A DNA stretch of 64,000 nt from an uncultured Bacteroidales bacterium (lineage in GTDB: Bacteria; Bacteroidota; Bacteroidia; Bacteroidales; CAIXZF01). Where the stretch lies: positions 1 through 64,000 of the forward strand of contig CAIXZF010000063.1 of the NCBI GenBank assembly GCA_903923925.1, in the 5' to 3' direction. The notes beneath the pieces are model-generated. The model saw only the letters and a list, made by a program, of their open reading frames with translations, did no database searches and was not told the DNA's origin. Shown one piece after another: positions 1-9,972 of the stretch. The stretch's first letter is position 1. The number at the start of each line of letters is the position of its first letter. Both the position numbers and the translations under genes were made by a program.

Positions 1-243
1 ATCACCAGCGATTACCACCCAGCCATTTTTATAATTAAATATATAATAATAGGCTTGGTCGTATTTATCACCGATATTTACCAGCGACAGTAGGTTTGAT
101 GTTTTCACATCACTAGTCACCTTTGATAAGAAATTAAAGGCAACTTTTTTGGCTGTTACTTCACTCACAGGAGTGGACATAGCCACATTGCTTGTAGCCA
201 TCGCCACTAGCAGCATCAGAATTAGTCTGAATTTGTTTTTCAT
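1..243 (-). CDS. N-terminus of a secreted C10 (streptopain-like) peptidase/propeptide protein, truncated by window edge
   Basis: Reverse strand from ATG at 243 reads MKNKFRLILMLLVAMATSNVAMSTPVSEVTAKKVAFNFLSK...YYYIFNYKNGWVVIAGD: signal peptide plus the 'A..VA.NFL...GWVVIAGD' pattern typical of C10 peptidase propeptides. Confidence 0.6.
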   Translation of the reverse strand, partial: MKNKFRLILMLLVAMATSNVAMSTPVSEVTAKKVAFNFLSKVTSDVKTSNLLSLVNIGDKYDQAYYYIFNYKNGWVVIAGD

Positions 244-510
244 AGGTTTGATTAGTCTCGGTTTTGGGATACATGTTCGGTCGTGACCGAACAGCAAGGT
301 TAAGGCCTTGAAGCAGGACGATTCATATATGCCTGGTAAACAATTAGTTGAATTGTTTCTATGTATGGACATGACATGTAATATATTGATTATTAATTAG
401 TTGCCTTGAATGTCGGTAATAATTCATTATCCAAATATAAGTTATTTACGTTTGATATTCATGTATTCCAGAATATTTTGCCATTTGCCATAGCGTATTT
501 CGTGGATTAT

Positions 511-817
511 CTTGCATCCCTACGGGACGCTATAATTCGGTGGGCATCGCGTTTCTACCGACGTTTTGTGCCTGCGGCACTGGGTGGAATTTTGGGGATC
601 TTGCATGGTTCCTTGATCCCGTTGGGATATTGATGTCGGCAGAAAGGGCAGAATTTAGCATTTTACAAGACCTTTTTAGTGTGCTGGTTTGCTGGTTTGC
701 TCGTGTGCTGAGTGTGGCATTGTGCTTGTATATATAATCCCATGAATCAGTGCCGTAGGCACAAAATGTCGGTAGAAATGCCATGCCCCCTAAAATGTGC
801 CGTCCCTTTAGGGTAGT
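511..817. repeat. Intergenic inverted-repeat element (about 65-nt arms, about 165-bp spacer)
   Basis: Left arm about 518-582 (..gggcatcgcgtttctaccgacgttttgtgcctgcggcactg) matches the reverse complement of right arm about 748-813 (..gggcatggcatttctaccgacattttgtgcctacggcactg). Confidence 0.8.
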
Positions 818-930
818 AAGCTAAAAGCCAGGCCTTGACCGAGTAGATTATGCTGCCCTTTTTCGTATATGTAATTTGAGTCGAAATAAGCTGTACCTTT
901 GCCGGCTCAATTGAAACCAAGTAATTTTTC

Positions 931-2733
931 ATGCAAAACATTAAGAATATTGCGATTATCGCACACGTCGACCACGGAAAAACAACCCTAGTCGACAGAA
1001 TTTTACACCAGGTGAAGCTTTTTCGGGAGAATGAAGATGTTGGAGATCTGATTTTAGACAGCAACGACCTTGAACGTGAAAGAGGAATTACAATTTTAGC
1101 AAAAAATGTAAGCGTTCGTTATAAAGGCGTAAAAATCAACATTATAGATACTCCTGGTCACAGCGATTTCGGCGGTGAAGTGGAAAGAGTATTAAATATG
1201 GCCGATGGCGTTCTGCTTTTGGTTGATGCTTTCGAAGGACCAATGCCTCAAACTCGCTTTGTTCTTCAAAAAGCACTCGAGTTAGGATTAAAGCCTATAG
1301 TGGTAATAAACAAAGTTGATAAACCCAATTGCCATCCTGATCATGTTCAGGAAGCTGTTTTTGAGTTGATGTTCAATCTTGAGGCTACCGACGATCAGCT
1401 GAATTTCCCAACGGTCTATGGATCCTCCAAACATGGATGGATGTCGGAGGACTGGCGTAAAGAAACCACTGACGTTACCCATTTACTGAATGTTATTATT
1501 GAAACTATTCCTGAACCAATTATTCAGGAAGGGAATCTTCAGTTACAGATTACTTCTATTGATTACTCCTCCTACGTAGGCCGTATCGCGGTAGGCAGGG
1601 TGCAGCGCGGATTTATAAAGGCCGGAACTACAGTTGCTTTGATGAAAAGAACTGATGGGGAAATAAAAAAGAATTATATCAAAGAATTGTATCTGTTCGA
1701 AGGTCTTGGTAAAGAAAAAACCAAGAATGAAATTCATGCAGGTGAGATAGTAGCGATTGTTGGTCTCGAAGATTTCGATATCGGAGATACCGTTGCGGAT
1801 TGGGAGAATCCTGAAGCTCTGATTCCTATTAAAGTTGATGAGCCTACAATGAGTATGCTATTTACAATCAACAACTCTCCGTTTTTCGGAAAAGATGGTA
1901 AATTTGTAACTTCCAGGCATTTACGCGATCGTTTATTCAGAGAAATTGAAAAAAACCTTGCCCTTAAGGTAATGGAAACTGATTCCTCTGATTCCTATCT
2001 TGTACATGGAAGGGGTATTCTGCATCTTTCGATTCTTGTAGAAACAATGCGTCGCGAAGGCTTTGAATTCCAATTAGGTCAGCCACAGGTAATTCTCAGA
2101 CAAGTAGAAGGAGAAACTCTCGAACCAATTGAATACCTGACGATTCACGTTCCTGAAGCATTCTCCGGGAAGGTAATCGACATTGTTACCAGCCGTAAAG
2201 GTGAAATATTAAATATTGAAACCAAAGGCGATCGTATTATTCTGGAGTTTAATATTCCTGCAAGATCGCTGATTGGTTTAAGAAATATTATCCTTACCAG
2301 TACTGAAGGTGAAGCCATTATGGCACACCGTTATAAAGGATATGAACCATGGAAAGGTGATGCAGCTGCACGCAGAAACGGAGCCTTAATAGCTATGGAT
2401 ACAGGACAGTCAATCCCCTACTCTATTGATAAACTGCAAGATAGAGGATCATTTTTTATCATTGCCGGCGAAGATGTTTATGCTGGCCAGGTAATTGGTG
2501 AACATATCCGTCAGGATGATTTAGTGATCAATGTTTGTAAGACCAAGAAACTCACAAACATTCGTGCTTCTGGTACAGATGATAAAGCTTCTTTGACACC
2601 TCCTATTCGTTTCTCTCTGGAAGAGGCTATGGAATATATCCGTCAGGATGAATACCTGGAAGTAACACCAAAAAACATTCGTTTACGTAAGGTTCTGCTT
2701 GATGAAATTGAGCGGAAACGACAGAAAAAATAA
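931..2733 (+). CDS. typA: Ribosome-associated translational GTPase TypA/BipA
   Basis: 600-aa ORF; NIAIIAHVDHGKTTLVDRIL, ERERGITILAKN, DTPGHSDFGGEVERVL, VINKVDKP; TypA length and C-terminal domain. Confidence 0.96.
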   Translation: MQNIKNIAIIAHVDHGKTTLVDRILHQVKLFRENEDVGDLILDSNDLERERGITILAKNVSVRYKGVKINIIDTPGHSDFGGEVERVLNMADGVLLLVDAFEGPMPQTRFVLQKALELGLKPIVVINKVDKPNCHPDHVQEAVFELMFNLEATDDQLNFPTVYGSSKHGWMSEDWRKETTDVTHLLNVIIETIPEPIIQEGNLQLQITSIDYSSYVGRIAVGRVQRGFIKAGTTVALMKRTDGEIKKNYIKELYLFEGLGKEKTKNEIHAGEIVAIVGLEDFDIGDTVADWENPEALIPIKVDEPTMSMLFTINNSPFFGKDGKFVTSRHLRDRLFREIEKNLALKVMETDSSDSYLVHGRGILHLSILVETMRREGFEFQLGQPQVILRQVEGETLEPIEYLTIHVPEAFSGKVIDIVTSRKGEILNIETKGDRIILEFNIPARSLIGLRNIILTSTEGEAIMAHRYKGYEPWKGDAAARRNGALIAMDTGQSIPYSIDKLQDRGSFFIIAGEDVYAGQVIGEHIRQDDLVINVCKTKKLTNIRASGTDDKASLTPPIRFSLEEAMEYIRQDEYLEVTPKNIRLRKVLLDEIERKRQKK

Positions 2734-2753
2734 AGACTTAATATATTGATTAG

Positions 2754-2790
2754 AAGGGCAACAGGAAATTTTCTGTTGCCTTTTTTGTTT
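2754..2790 (+). terminator. Rho-independent terminator after typA
   Basis: GGCAACAG-gaaattt-CTGTTGCC followed by a T-run. Confidence 0.75.
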
Positions 2791-2945
2791 TTAAATTAAT
2801 TCCAGGAAGGTCAGTTTTTTAGTTTATTATTTTGAATATCAAATTGGTAAAAACCAGGGAAGGCATTTGAAATGTAGAAATGCAACAAATTGTTTTTTTT
2901 AAATGGCAATAAATAAATTTAATAACTTTACCAAAAACAATAACA

Positions 2946-3182
2946 ATGAGCACAATAGAGCTTAGAAATCTGATAATTAGCCAATTAGCTCACATTAATG
3001 ATACATCTTTTTAAAAAGCAATAAAAACTTTAGTTGACTCTAAAGTTGAAGAAGAAGGATATAAACTTTCAGACTATCAAAAAGAAAGAATCCTTGCAGG
3101 CAGGGAACAGTTGTTAGCAGGGAAGACTATTTCACATGAGGAAATACAAAAAGAAATTGACCAATGGCTAACATCAAAATAG
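2946..3182 (+). pseudogene. Antitoxin-like gene interrupted by an in-frame TAA
   Basis: Reads MSTIELRNLIISQLAHINDTSF*KAIKTLVDSKVEEEGYKLSDYQKERILAGREQLLAGKTISHEEIQKEIDQWLTSK*; stop at 3012-3014, same frame on both sides. Confidence 0.65.
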
Positions 3183-3208
3183 TCTGGATCCGACAGAAAG
3201 AAAAATAA
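3164..3208 (+). pseudogene. 5' remnant of a RelE/ParE-type toxin gene overlapping the antitoxin end
   Basis: MANIKIVWIRQKEK* starts in an overlapping frame at the antitoxin 3' end, in the usual position of a partner toxin, and stops after 14 codons. Confidence 0.4.
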
Positions 3209-3305
3209 TTTCACGAAAAAAATAATTTCCACTTTTGCAAAAAGCGTTTCTTAAACGTTTTCTCATCAATAGGTAAACCATATCTTTATTTATATATATT
3301 AAATA

Positions 3306-3879
3306 ATGCGACCATCCCTCCTCTTTCTCTTCCTGTTTCTCACAAATTTCCTTTTCGCCCAGATAGTTGATTATGGCAATAATGAAAGTGCAGGCAATTA
3401 TTATAATGTTAGAGGCATAAAAATTTACACTGAAGAATATGGTAAGGGGAAGCCACTAATTCTTCTTCACGGAAATGGTGGAAATATATCCTCATTTTCG
3501 GGCATAATCCCCTATTTTTCAAAATCTTACCGCACAATTGCCATTGACAGCCGTGCCCATGGAAAATCAGAGGATACAGGCGATTCGCTGAGTTTTGAAA
3601 TGATGGCAGATGATGTAGCATCTTTGATTGATCAGATGAAAATTGATTCGGCCTACGTTATCGGGTGGAGTGATGGAGGAATCATTGCCCTGGAAATTGC
3701 CATGCGGCATCCTGAAAAAGTAATAAAACTGGCATCAACCGGTGCGAACTTATGGCCTGATCTACCAGAACATCCCAAAAGCACAACTCTGGGTTTTACC
3801 AAATTCAAGCCATGGTACACTTATTGAATATCCCAGGGAATTCTGCAATACTGTAGACCATTTTTTTAAATCAAAATAA
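3306..3879 (+). pseudogene. Alpha/beta hydrolase with internal deletion and frameshift
   Basis: ORF 3306-3827 has LILLHGNGGNISSF, SRAHGKS, VIGWSDGG (nucleophile elbow) then ends; the +1-shifted frame gives IPKAQLWVLPNSSHGTLIEYPREFCNTVDHFFKSK* (catalytic-His C-terminus) ending at 3879. Confidence 0.75.
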
Positions 3880-3899
3880 AACAAAACAAAAGTCTAAAG

Positions 3900-4562
3900 A
3901 TGAGCAAAATCATAAAGTTCGGAGAAGATGTTCAGGGATATTCTATTCCGGTAGTAAATGAAAGAGAAGTAAGAGCCGCTGCAGGAATATTATTCCTGGC
4001 CACCTTTCTGTCTCTGATGTTTATTTTGTTTAAAGGGAATTTTGTTCCGATAAAATATGTTGTCACTGTGTTTCTTACAGATTTTATCATCAGGGTTTTC
4101 ATAAATCCAAAATTTTCGCCTACCCTTATCATTGGCCGCCTTATTGTGCGGAACCAGACTCCGGAATATGTTGGAGCCATGCAGAAAAAGTTTGCCTGGA
4201 TTATTGGAGTCATCCTTGCAGCCACTATGTTTATTTTCCTGGTAATTGTAAATGCTTACAGTGCCGTAACTGGTATAATCTGCCTGATTTGCCTGATATT
4301 TCTGTTCTTTGAATCAGCCTTCGGAATCTGCCTGGGATGTATGGTTTATCCTCTTATCTATAAAGAAAAGGCTCAATATTGTCCGGGAGAAGTTTGTGAC
4401 ACGAAAGCAAAGCAGGATATTCAGAAAACATCATGGGTGCAACTGCTTGTTATTGTGTTTTTTATCCTTTTCATTTTGCTTACAGCCTTTTTCCTTAATA
4501 CTGAATTCGGTAAAAAGCCCTACGATTTGTTTGGAGGGAATAATACAGAACAACCAAAATAA
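3900..4562 (+). CDS. DUF4395-family membrane protein
   Basis: VVNEREVRAAAG, NPKFSPTLIIGRLIV, QKKFAWIIGVILA, FESAFGICLGCMVY, CPGEVC; multiple hydrophobic helices. Confidence 0.75.
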   Translation: MSKIIKFGEDVQGYSIPVVNEREVRAAAGILFLATFLSLMFILFKGNFVPIKYVVTVFLTDFIIRVFINPKFSPTLIIGRLIVRNQTPEYVGAMQKKFAWIIGVILAATMFIFLVIVNAYSAVTGIICLICLIFLFFESAFGICLGCMVYPLIYKEKAQYCPGEVCDTKAKQDIQKTSWVQLLVIVFFILFILLTAFFLNTEFGKKPYDLFGGNNTEQPK

Positions 4563-4631
4563 TTCGTATTAATTAATCAGGAGATTAAAACAATATAAAT
4601 TTCATAGAACCAGCATCCGATGCACTGTTGC

Positions 4632-7496
4632 TTATGGAAAGAACGACCCGTTAACGTCCCCATAACAAACTCCAAGTATAAGAACTGGCTGAATCAGTGT
4701 ACTCTGAATATGCAGCTGTTTGCTTTGGAAAAGCCAGTCGCCGGATGGAAATGTGTTTATTAATCCTACGTAACGTTTTGCGATCATGAGCGCATCAATG
4801 GTGTTGATAGTGGTATTCTGGTCGACATCGGCGGCTTGAAGAAACAAGTTGGAAAGGTTTGTGAGATGGACAAAATGTTTTAAAACGATGAGCGCATCTG
4901 CTGAATTAACTCCACCCCACATCTTTGATGTTGAACAACTTACAACAAATTGACCAGTATCAGTTACCGGAAACTGGAATCCACCACTACTGTTAGTAAG
5001 GGTTTGCCCTAGTAAAGCACCATTCTTATATAGATAAACTGTTATGCTATCAAGTTGTGAAAAAACATCATTACTATAATAAACAGTGCCCTGAAGTTTT
5101 CTGCTGGTAATTTCAACAGAATGATTTCCTGAACTCAATCCAAACAGTGTTTTCAGAATACCGTTGGAATCGGTAGGCATTGAAGTTAAAATTATGTTAT
5201 CTACCTTAACATCAAACCATTTGGATTTCTTCATATCAGCAGCAAAAACAGTAACTCCTCTGCCACCCGGGATATTAGTCAGATAATGACGGTCAATACC
5301 GGTATCTCCCGGAGAACTAAAACAGTATAAAGTATTATCCCAATCGGCCATAATTGTAGTTCCATTTTTCTGACCGCTGCCACCAGCCACAGAAGGAGCA
5401 TTATTATCGCCAATTTTAATGGTATGCAGAAAAACAAGGCTATCGCTTACTTCTGTTGGAGAAACTTCAATTCTCCAATTCCCCGGTGTGGTATGAACCG
5501 TGTCCATTGTACCACCCACTGGGTAATTGATTCCATTTACATAAAATTGATAAGCACTCCCTCCTATCCGTTTTGTTGTAGTGTTAGTTGGAAACAGGGT
5601 ACGAACAGCTACATTACCATTGCCATTAGTTTGTGTAATATCTTTGCCTGAAAATATTTCAATATGATTGGGAACCAATGTATTAAGCAAACCTCCACTT
5701 ACTAATGGTTTGTTTTGAAAATGAAGAATCCACCGGGCATCACGCTGTTTATTCGCTGTATTTACCAAATGTACATGGTCCAGAATGATTACATGATCAG
5801 GTTTTGCAAATAAAACCCTCCGGCGAAACCGGTCAAGTTTAGCAGGATTATAACTTTTTTCAGCATCTGTAATGGTGTAAGAATAATTATTCCCACTTCC
5901 CCATTTTACCCATTTCCCCTTTTGAAACTGCGGCAAAGTAAACTCAGTGTGATTTGATAAGGTTGGTGATTCATTCTGACCACCGTCGTTACTAACGTTT
6001 ACGCCCCAGTTGATATATTGCTCAGTGGAATCGAACACGCAAATACTGTTGTTTGAAACAGTCCTCATATAATAGTTCACATAATGCTGATCTCCATAGG
6101 AAAGGTAATACCCAGAGTTTATTATCTGCGGTTTATTCTTGAAAATACAGAACGAATTGTTGTCGCGATGTTCATGAGCTGCCTTTTTAATTGGGGAGTT
6201 AGACACCCACAACAATGCTGCATCCGTTTGCCAGCTGCTGCGACTTACTGATAAACCTGATTTGTCGCTCCACCAATCATGAGCAATATCAGGTTTGGTA
6301 ACAATCGGCATATTGAAGTCCTTGTACATCAACTTATTATAAATTGGAGCAGTATAACCCATATTTGCAGGCAGCGAATAATACTGGGCCAACCATAAGC
6401 TCCTCGGATCATTGAAATATCTGGTGTGGAGGTAAATTACCCTGTCGCCGCTCATATTAGTGAATCCATCACCCCAGTTAATTGTCCATCCATCAGGCTG
6501 GATAAAATACCAATACTGATTGATTGAGTTCAGTACCCAGGGAAGATCTGAATAATAATTTTTATTGGTTGCAATCCGCATATTTTCAAATAGTTGAAAC
6601 TGATCTACAAGGCTCCACATGGAATATGCTGCTGTCCAGTTCCAGCCTCCATCATCATCCCTGAAATGAGCATAACAAGGTTCGAAACCATTGGTCCATT
6701 TATCCACTGTAATGCGATACCACTGTTGAACAGTATCCTGCTGCTGCAGCGTTAAGCCATCAGCATAGGCCAAAACAAGTGCATACTGATTTGCATAAAA
6801 CGTATTCCAGGCATTATGACTGGAAACATAACTGTTTCCGGCAGAAGAAGTTATATATGAATTCATAAAATATCGATCAACTTTATAAAGATTCAGTACC
6901 AATTGCTGCCGCATCGACTGAGGTATATCATTATAACACCAGTCGAGTAACATACCTCCCATATCAGCAAGCCCCCGGATAGTATTCTCATTCGTATACC
7001 AGTCGTAATTACTGAAGTTCAAGGTATCAAAACGGTTGTTAATCCAGCTGATAATAAACCTGCAGCGTTTAAGAGCGAGAGGATCATTCGTAATTTTAAA
7101 GAGCGAAACTGTATAAATTGCCTCAGAGCTTGCCCACGCTGAATTAAAGTTCCAGGTCCATAATGAACTATCACTACCTAAGAGGTAAAGTTGAGGATCG
7201 TTGTACCAATTATTGTTTAAGGCATTTTGGAAACTTGTAAATGTGCTGCCACAATCACCAGTAGTTCTATTAAGCTGCAGCCATGCAAATCGGGTGGAAT
7301 CAATATAAATTCTTGGTCTGGAAGATTTTATTACTGGATATTCCTGAGCATCAAGTGAGCAGGCGAAAAGCACTAAAATTAGAATTATTGATTCAATCTC
7401 CTTAATTACGAGCATTTTGCTGAAGATATTTTTTAAATTGGAGATACTGTTTGTAAGAAGTTTATTCAGAAAATGCCATTTTTTGTCGTATGTCAT
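4632..7496 (-). CDS. Heparinase II/III-like secreted protein with dockerin-like C-terminus
   Basis: 954 aa; heparinase II/III-like core (AHEHRDNNSFCIFKNKPQIINSGYYLSYGDQHYVNYYMRTVSNNSICVFD); C-terminal VNSADALIVLKHF...AADVDQNTTINTIDALMIAKRYVG...GDVNGSFFP. Confidence 0.7.
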   Translation of the reverse strand: MTYDKKWHFLNKLLTNSISNLKNIFSKMLVIKEIESIILILVLFACSLDAQEYPVIKSSRPRIYIDSTRFAWLQLNRTTGDCGSTFTSFQNALNNNWYNDPQLYLLGSDSSLWTWNFNSAWASSEAIYTVSLFKITNDPLALKRCRFIISWINNRFDTLNFSNYDWYTNENTIRGLADMGGMLLDWCYNDIPQSMRQQLVLNLYKVDRYFMNSYITSSAGNSYVSSHNAWNTFYANQYALVLAYADGLTLQQQDTVQQWYRITVDKWTNGFEPCYAHFRDDDGGWNWTAAYSMWSLVDQFQLFENMRIATNKNYYSDLPWVLNSINQYWYFIQPDGWTINWGDGFTNMSGDRVIYLHTRYFNDPRSLWLAQYYSLPANMGYTAPIYNKLMYKDFNMPIVTKPDIAHDWWSDKSGLSVSRSSWQTDAALLWVSNSPIKKAAHEHRDNNSFCIFKNKPQIINSGYYLSYGDQHYVNYYMRTVSNNSICVFDSTEQYINWGVNVSNDGGQNESPTLSNHTEFTLPQFQKGKWVKWGSGNNYSYTITDAEKSYNPAKLDRFRRRVLFAKPDHVIILDHVHLVNTANKQRDARWILHFQNKPLVSGGLLNTLVPNHIEIFSGKDITQTNGNGNVAVRTLFPTNTTTKRIGGSAYQFYVNGINYPVGGTMDTVHTTPGNWRIEVSPTEVSDSLVFLHTIKIGDNNAPSVAGGSGQKNGTTIMADWDNTLYCFSSPGDTGIDRHYLTNIPGGRGVTVFAADMKKSKWFDVKVDNIILTSMPTDSNGILKTLFGLSSGNHSVEITSRKLQGTVYYSNDVFSQLDSITVYLYKNGALLGQTLTNSSGGFQFPVTDTGQFVVSCSTSKMWGGVNSADALIVLKHFVHLTNLSNLFLQAADVDQNTTINTIDALMIAKRYVGLINTFPSGDWLFQSKQLHIQSTLIQPVLILGVCYGDVNGSFFP

Positions 7497-7757
7497 AATA
7501 AATTTATGTTAAATAATTACGAATTCAAAACCTCTCCGTATTTTGAATTAAAATAAATCGTAATTTTGCACCCCTTTTTGAGAGTACATTTATCCTGTAT
7601 TTTTTGAAATAATTTTCAAGTTAACAATAATTTCTACACGAAAATGAAGTAATTGTTAACATATTATCAATAAAGCATTTACAAAATATTAATATTAAAT
7701 TAACCTTTAAAAAAACCATTCTCATACGCGTTTGGTTTAGAAAACGAAAAACAAAAT

Positions 7758-9839
7758 ATGCCATTAAGAAAACTTAGAAACATCGGTATTGCAGCACATA
7801 TTGATGCCGGTAAAACAACTGTAACTGAAAGAATTTTATTTTTCACTGGTACTAACCGTAAAATCGGTGAAGTTCATGATGGACAGGCCACTATGGATTT
7901 TATGAAACAGGAGCAGGAAAGAGGTATTACAATTGCTTCGGCTGCTATTTCCTGCACCTGGAAAGATTCTCAGATAAATATTATTGACACACCAGGACAC
8001 GTTGACTTTACTATTGAAGTAGAGCGTTCACTGAGGGTTATCGATGGTATGGTTGCATTATTCTGTGCAGTAGGTGGTGTTGAGCCTCAAAGCGAAACTG
8101 TTTGGAATCAGGCATACCGCTACAAAGTACCACGCATCGCCTTTGTGAACAAGATGGATCGTACAGGTGCTGATTTTCAGGATGTTGTAGCACAAATGGA
8201 TGAAAATCTTGATGCCAATGCTGTTCCATTTCAACTGCCTATCGGTTCAGAAGAAGATTTCGAAGGGATTATCGATCTTATTGAAAATAAAGCATATACA
8301 TTTGAAGGCACTCAGAGTATCGAAATGCCTATTCCTGCTGATTATGTTGAACAAACAATTACAGCCAGGGCTTATTTAATGGAAAAAATAGCTGAAGTTG
8401 ATGATGCTGTTATGGAATTATTCCTTGAGGATAAAGAAGTTAGCAAAGAAATGCTTAAAAATGCAGCAAGGAATGCAACACTTAAACTGATGATTACTCC
8501 GGTTTTCTGTGGAGCAGCTTATAAAAACAAAGGAGTTCAACTTTTACTGGATGCAGTTATTGACTATCTGCCTTCACCACTTGATATTGGTGCAGTTGTT
8601 GGTCAGGATATTGATGATCCGGAAAAGTCACATTCACGTGCTCCATCGGATAAACAACCCTTTGCAGCCCTGGCATTCAAACTTATACACGATCCTTTCG
8701 TAGGCCAGCAAACCTTTATCAGAATTTATTCAGGTAAGATTACTAGTGGAATGGCTCTGGCGAATACAACCAGAGATAAATCTGAACGTGCAGGACGAAT
8801 CCTGAGAATTAGTGCAAAAGACAGAGAAGATATCCAGGAAGCTGGTGCCGGCGATATTGTTGCACTCATTGGTATGAAGTTCACCAAGACCGGTGACACA
8901 CTATGCGATGCATTACATCCAATCCTTTTGGAGAATATTAATATTCCACCTTCTGTTATTGAACTTAAGGTTTCTCCTCAGACCAGAAAAGATCAGGAAA
9001 AACTCGGAGAAGCCTTACATAAACTTACCAACGAAGATCCTTCGTTTGGTGTACGTTTTGATGATGAAACAGAGGAGACGATTATTTCCGGAATGGGAGA
9101 ACTCCATTTGGAAATTATGATTGACCGCTTAAAACACGAGTTTAACCTTGAAGTTGTTGTTGGCGAACCAGCTGTTGCTTATAGAGAAACAATCACGAGC
9201 GAAACTGTAAGCGACTACAAACACTCTAAACAAACAGGTGGTAAAGGTCAGTTTGCACATACTATTATCAGGCTTGAACCTAATGAAGATAATGGTTATG
9301 AATTTGTTGAGAGAATTAAAGGTGGTGCAATTCCGTTAGAGTATATTCCATCTGTTGATAAGGGTATAAAGAAAACTATGGAAAGAGGTATTCTGGCAGG
9401 GTTCCCGGTTGTTGATGTTAAAGCGGTTCTTCTTGATGGTCGCTACCATCCGGTAGATTCTTCTGATTTGGCATTCCAGACCTGTGCTTCTATCTGTTTC
9501 AGGCAGGGATTTATGAAGGCAAATCCAATCCTTCTGGAACCTGTAATGAAAATTGAAGTAAATACACCAGACGACTATATTGGAGATATTGTTGGTAATC
9601 TGAACAAACGTCGTGGCAGAATAGAATCTATGCGCAGACATCGTAAGGGTTCACAAAAACTCGTTGGTTTTGTTCCGCTTAGCGAAATGTTCGGATATGC
9701 AACAACCTTACGCAACCTTTCGAGCGGGCGTGCAAATTACTCAATGGATTTCTTCAAATACCTGCCTGTTACAAAAGCAATTCAGGAAGAAGTTTTGAAA
9801 AAAATTGCCGATAAGAAAAAAGAAGAAGCAGGTAAATAA
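7758..9839 (+). CDS. fusA: Elongation factor G
   Basis: 693 aa; [63 protein letters not shown]. Confidence 0.97.
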   Translation: MPLRKLRNIGIAAHIDAGKTTVTERILFFTGTNRKIGEVHDGQATMDFMKQEQERGITIASAAISCTWKDSQINIIDTPGHVDFTIEVERSLRVIDGMVALFCAVGGVEPQSETVWNQAYRYKVPRIAFVNKMDRTGADFQDVVAQMDENLDANAVPFQLPIGSEEDFEGIIDLIENKAYTFEGTQSIEMPIPADYVEQTITARAYLMEKIAEVDDAVMELFLEDKEVSKEMLKNAARNATLKLMITPVFCGAAYKNKGVQLLLDAVIDYLPSPLDIGAVVGQDIDDPEKSHSRAPSDKQPFAALAFKLIHDPFVGQQTFIRIYSGKITSGMALANTTRDKSERAGRILRISAKDREDIQEAGAGDIVALIGMKFTKTGDTLCDALHPILLENINIPPSVIELKVSPQTRKDQEKLGEALHKLTNEDPSFGVRFDDETEETIISGMGELHLEIMIDRLKHEFNLEVVVGEPAVAYRETITSETVSDYKHSKQTGGKGQFAHTIIRLEPNEDNGYEFVERIKGGAIPLEYIPSVDKGIKKTMERGILAGFPVVDVKAVLLDGRYHPVDSSDLAFQTCASICFRQGFMKANPILLEPVMKIEVNTPDDYIGDIVGNLNKRRGRIESMRRHRKGSQKLVGFVPLSEMFGYATTLRNLSSGRANYSMDFFKYLPVTKAIQEEVLKKIADKKKEEAGK

Positions 9840-9897
9840 TTGCTTGCATTAATTCCATAAGGGACTACACTCTTATGATTTTCGATTCCATATTTAA

Positions 9898-9937
9898 GTA
9901 CCGTGAACTTGTATTTCCAGCAATTCACGGTACTTTT
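9898..9937 (+). terminator. Probable terminator after fusA
   Basis: ACCGTGAA...TTCACGGT inverted repeat followed by a T-rich stretch. Confidence 0.5.
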
Positions 9938-9972
9938 GCTTATAAATACTTTTATCCATTAAATCTCTGATT

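Noticed and set aside
530-784. Overlapping small ORFs 530-784 (-) and 540-737 (+)
   Set aside because: They lie in the inverted-repeat element; their mirrored peptides (MAFLPTFCAYGT / IAFLPTFCACGT) are produced by the repeat arms, not by real genes
747-1064. 105-aa minus ORF overlapping typA start
   Set aside because: Antisense to the typA 5' end and repeat arm; no recognisable domain
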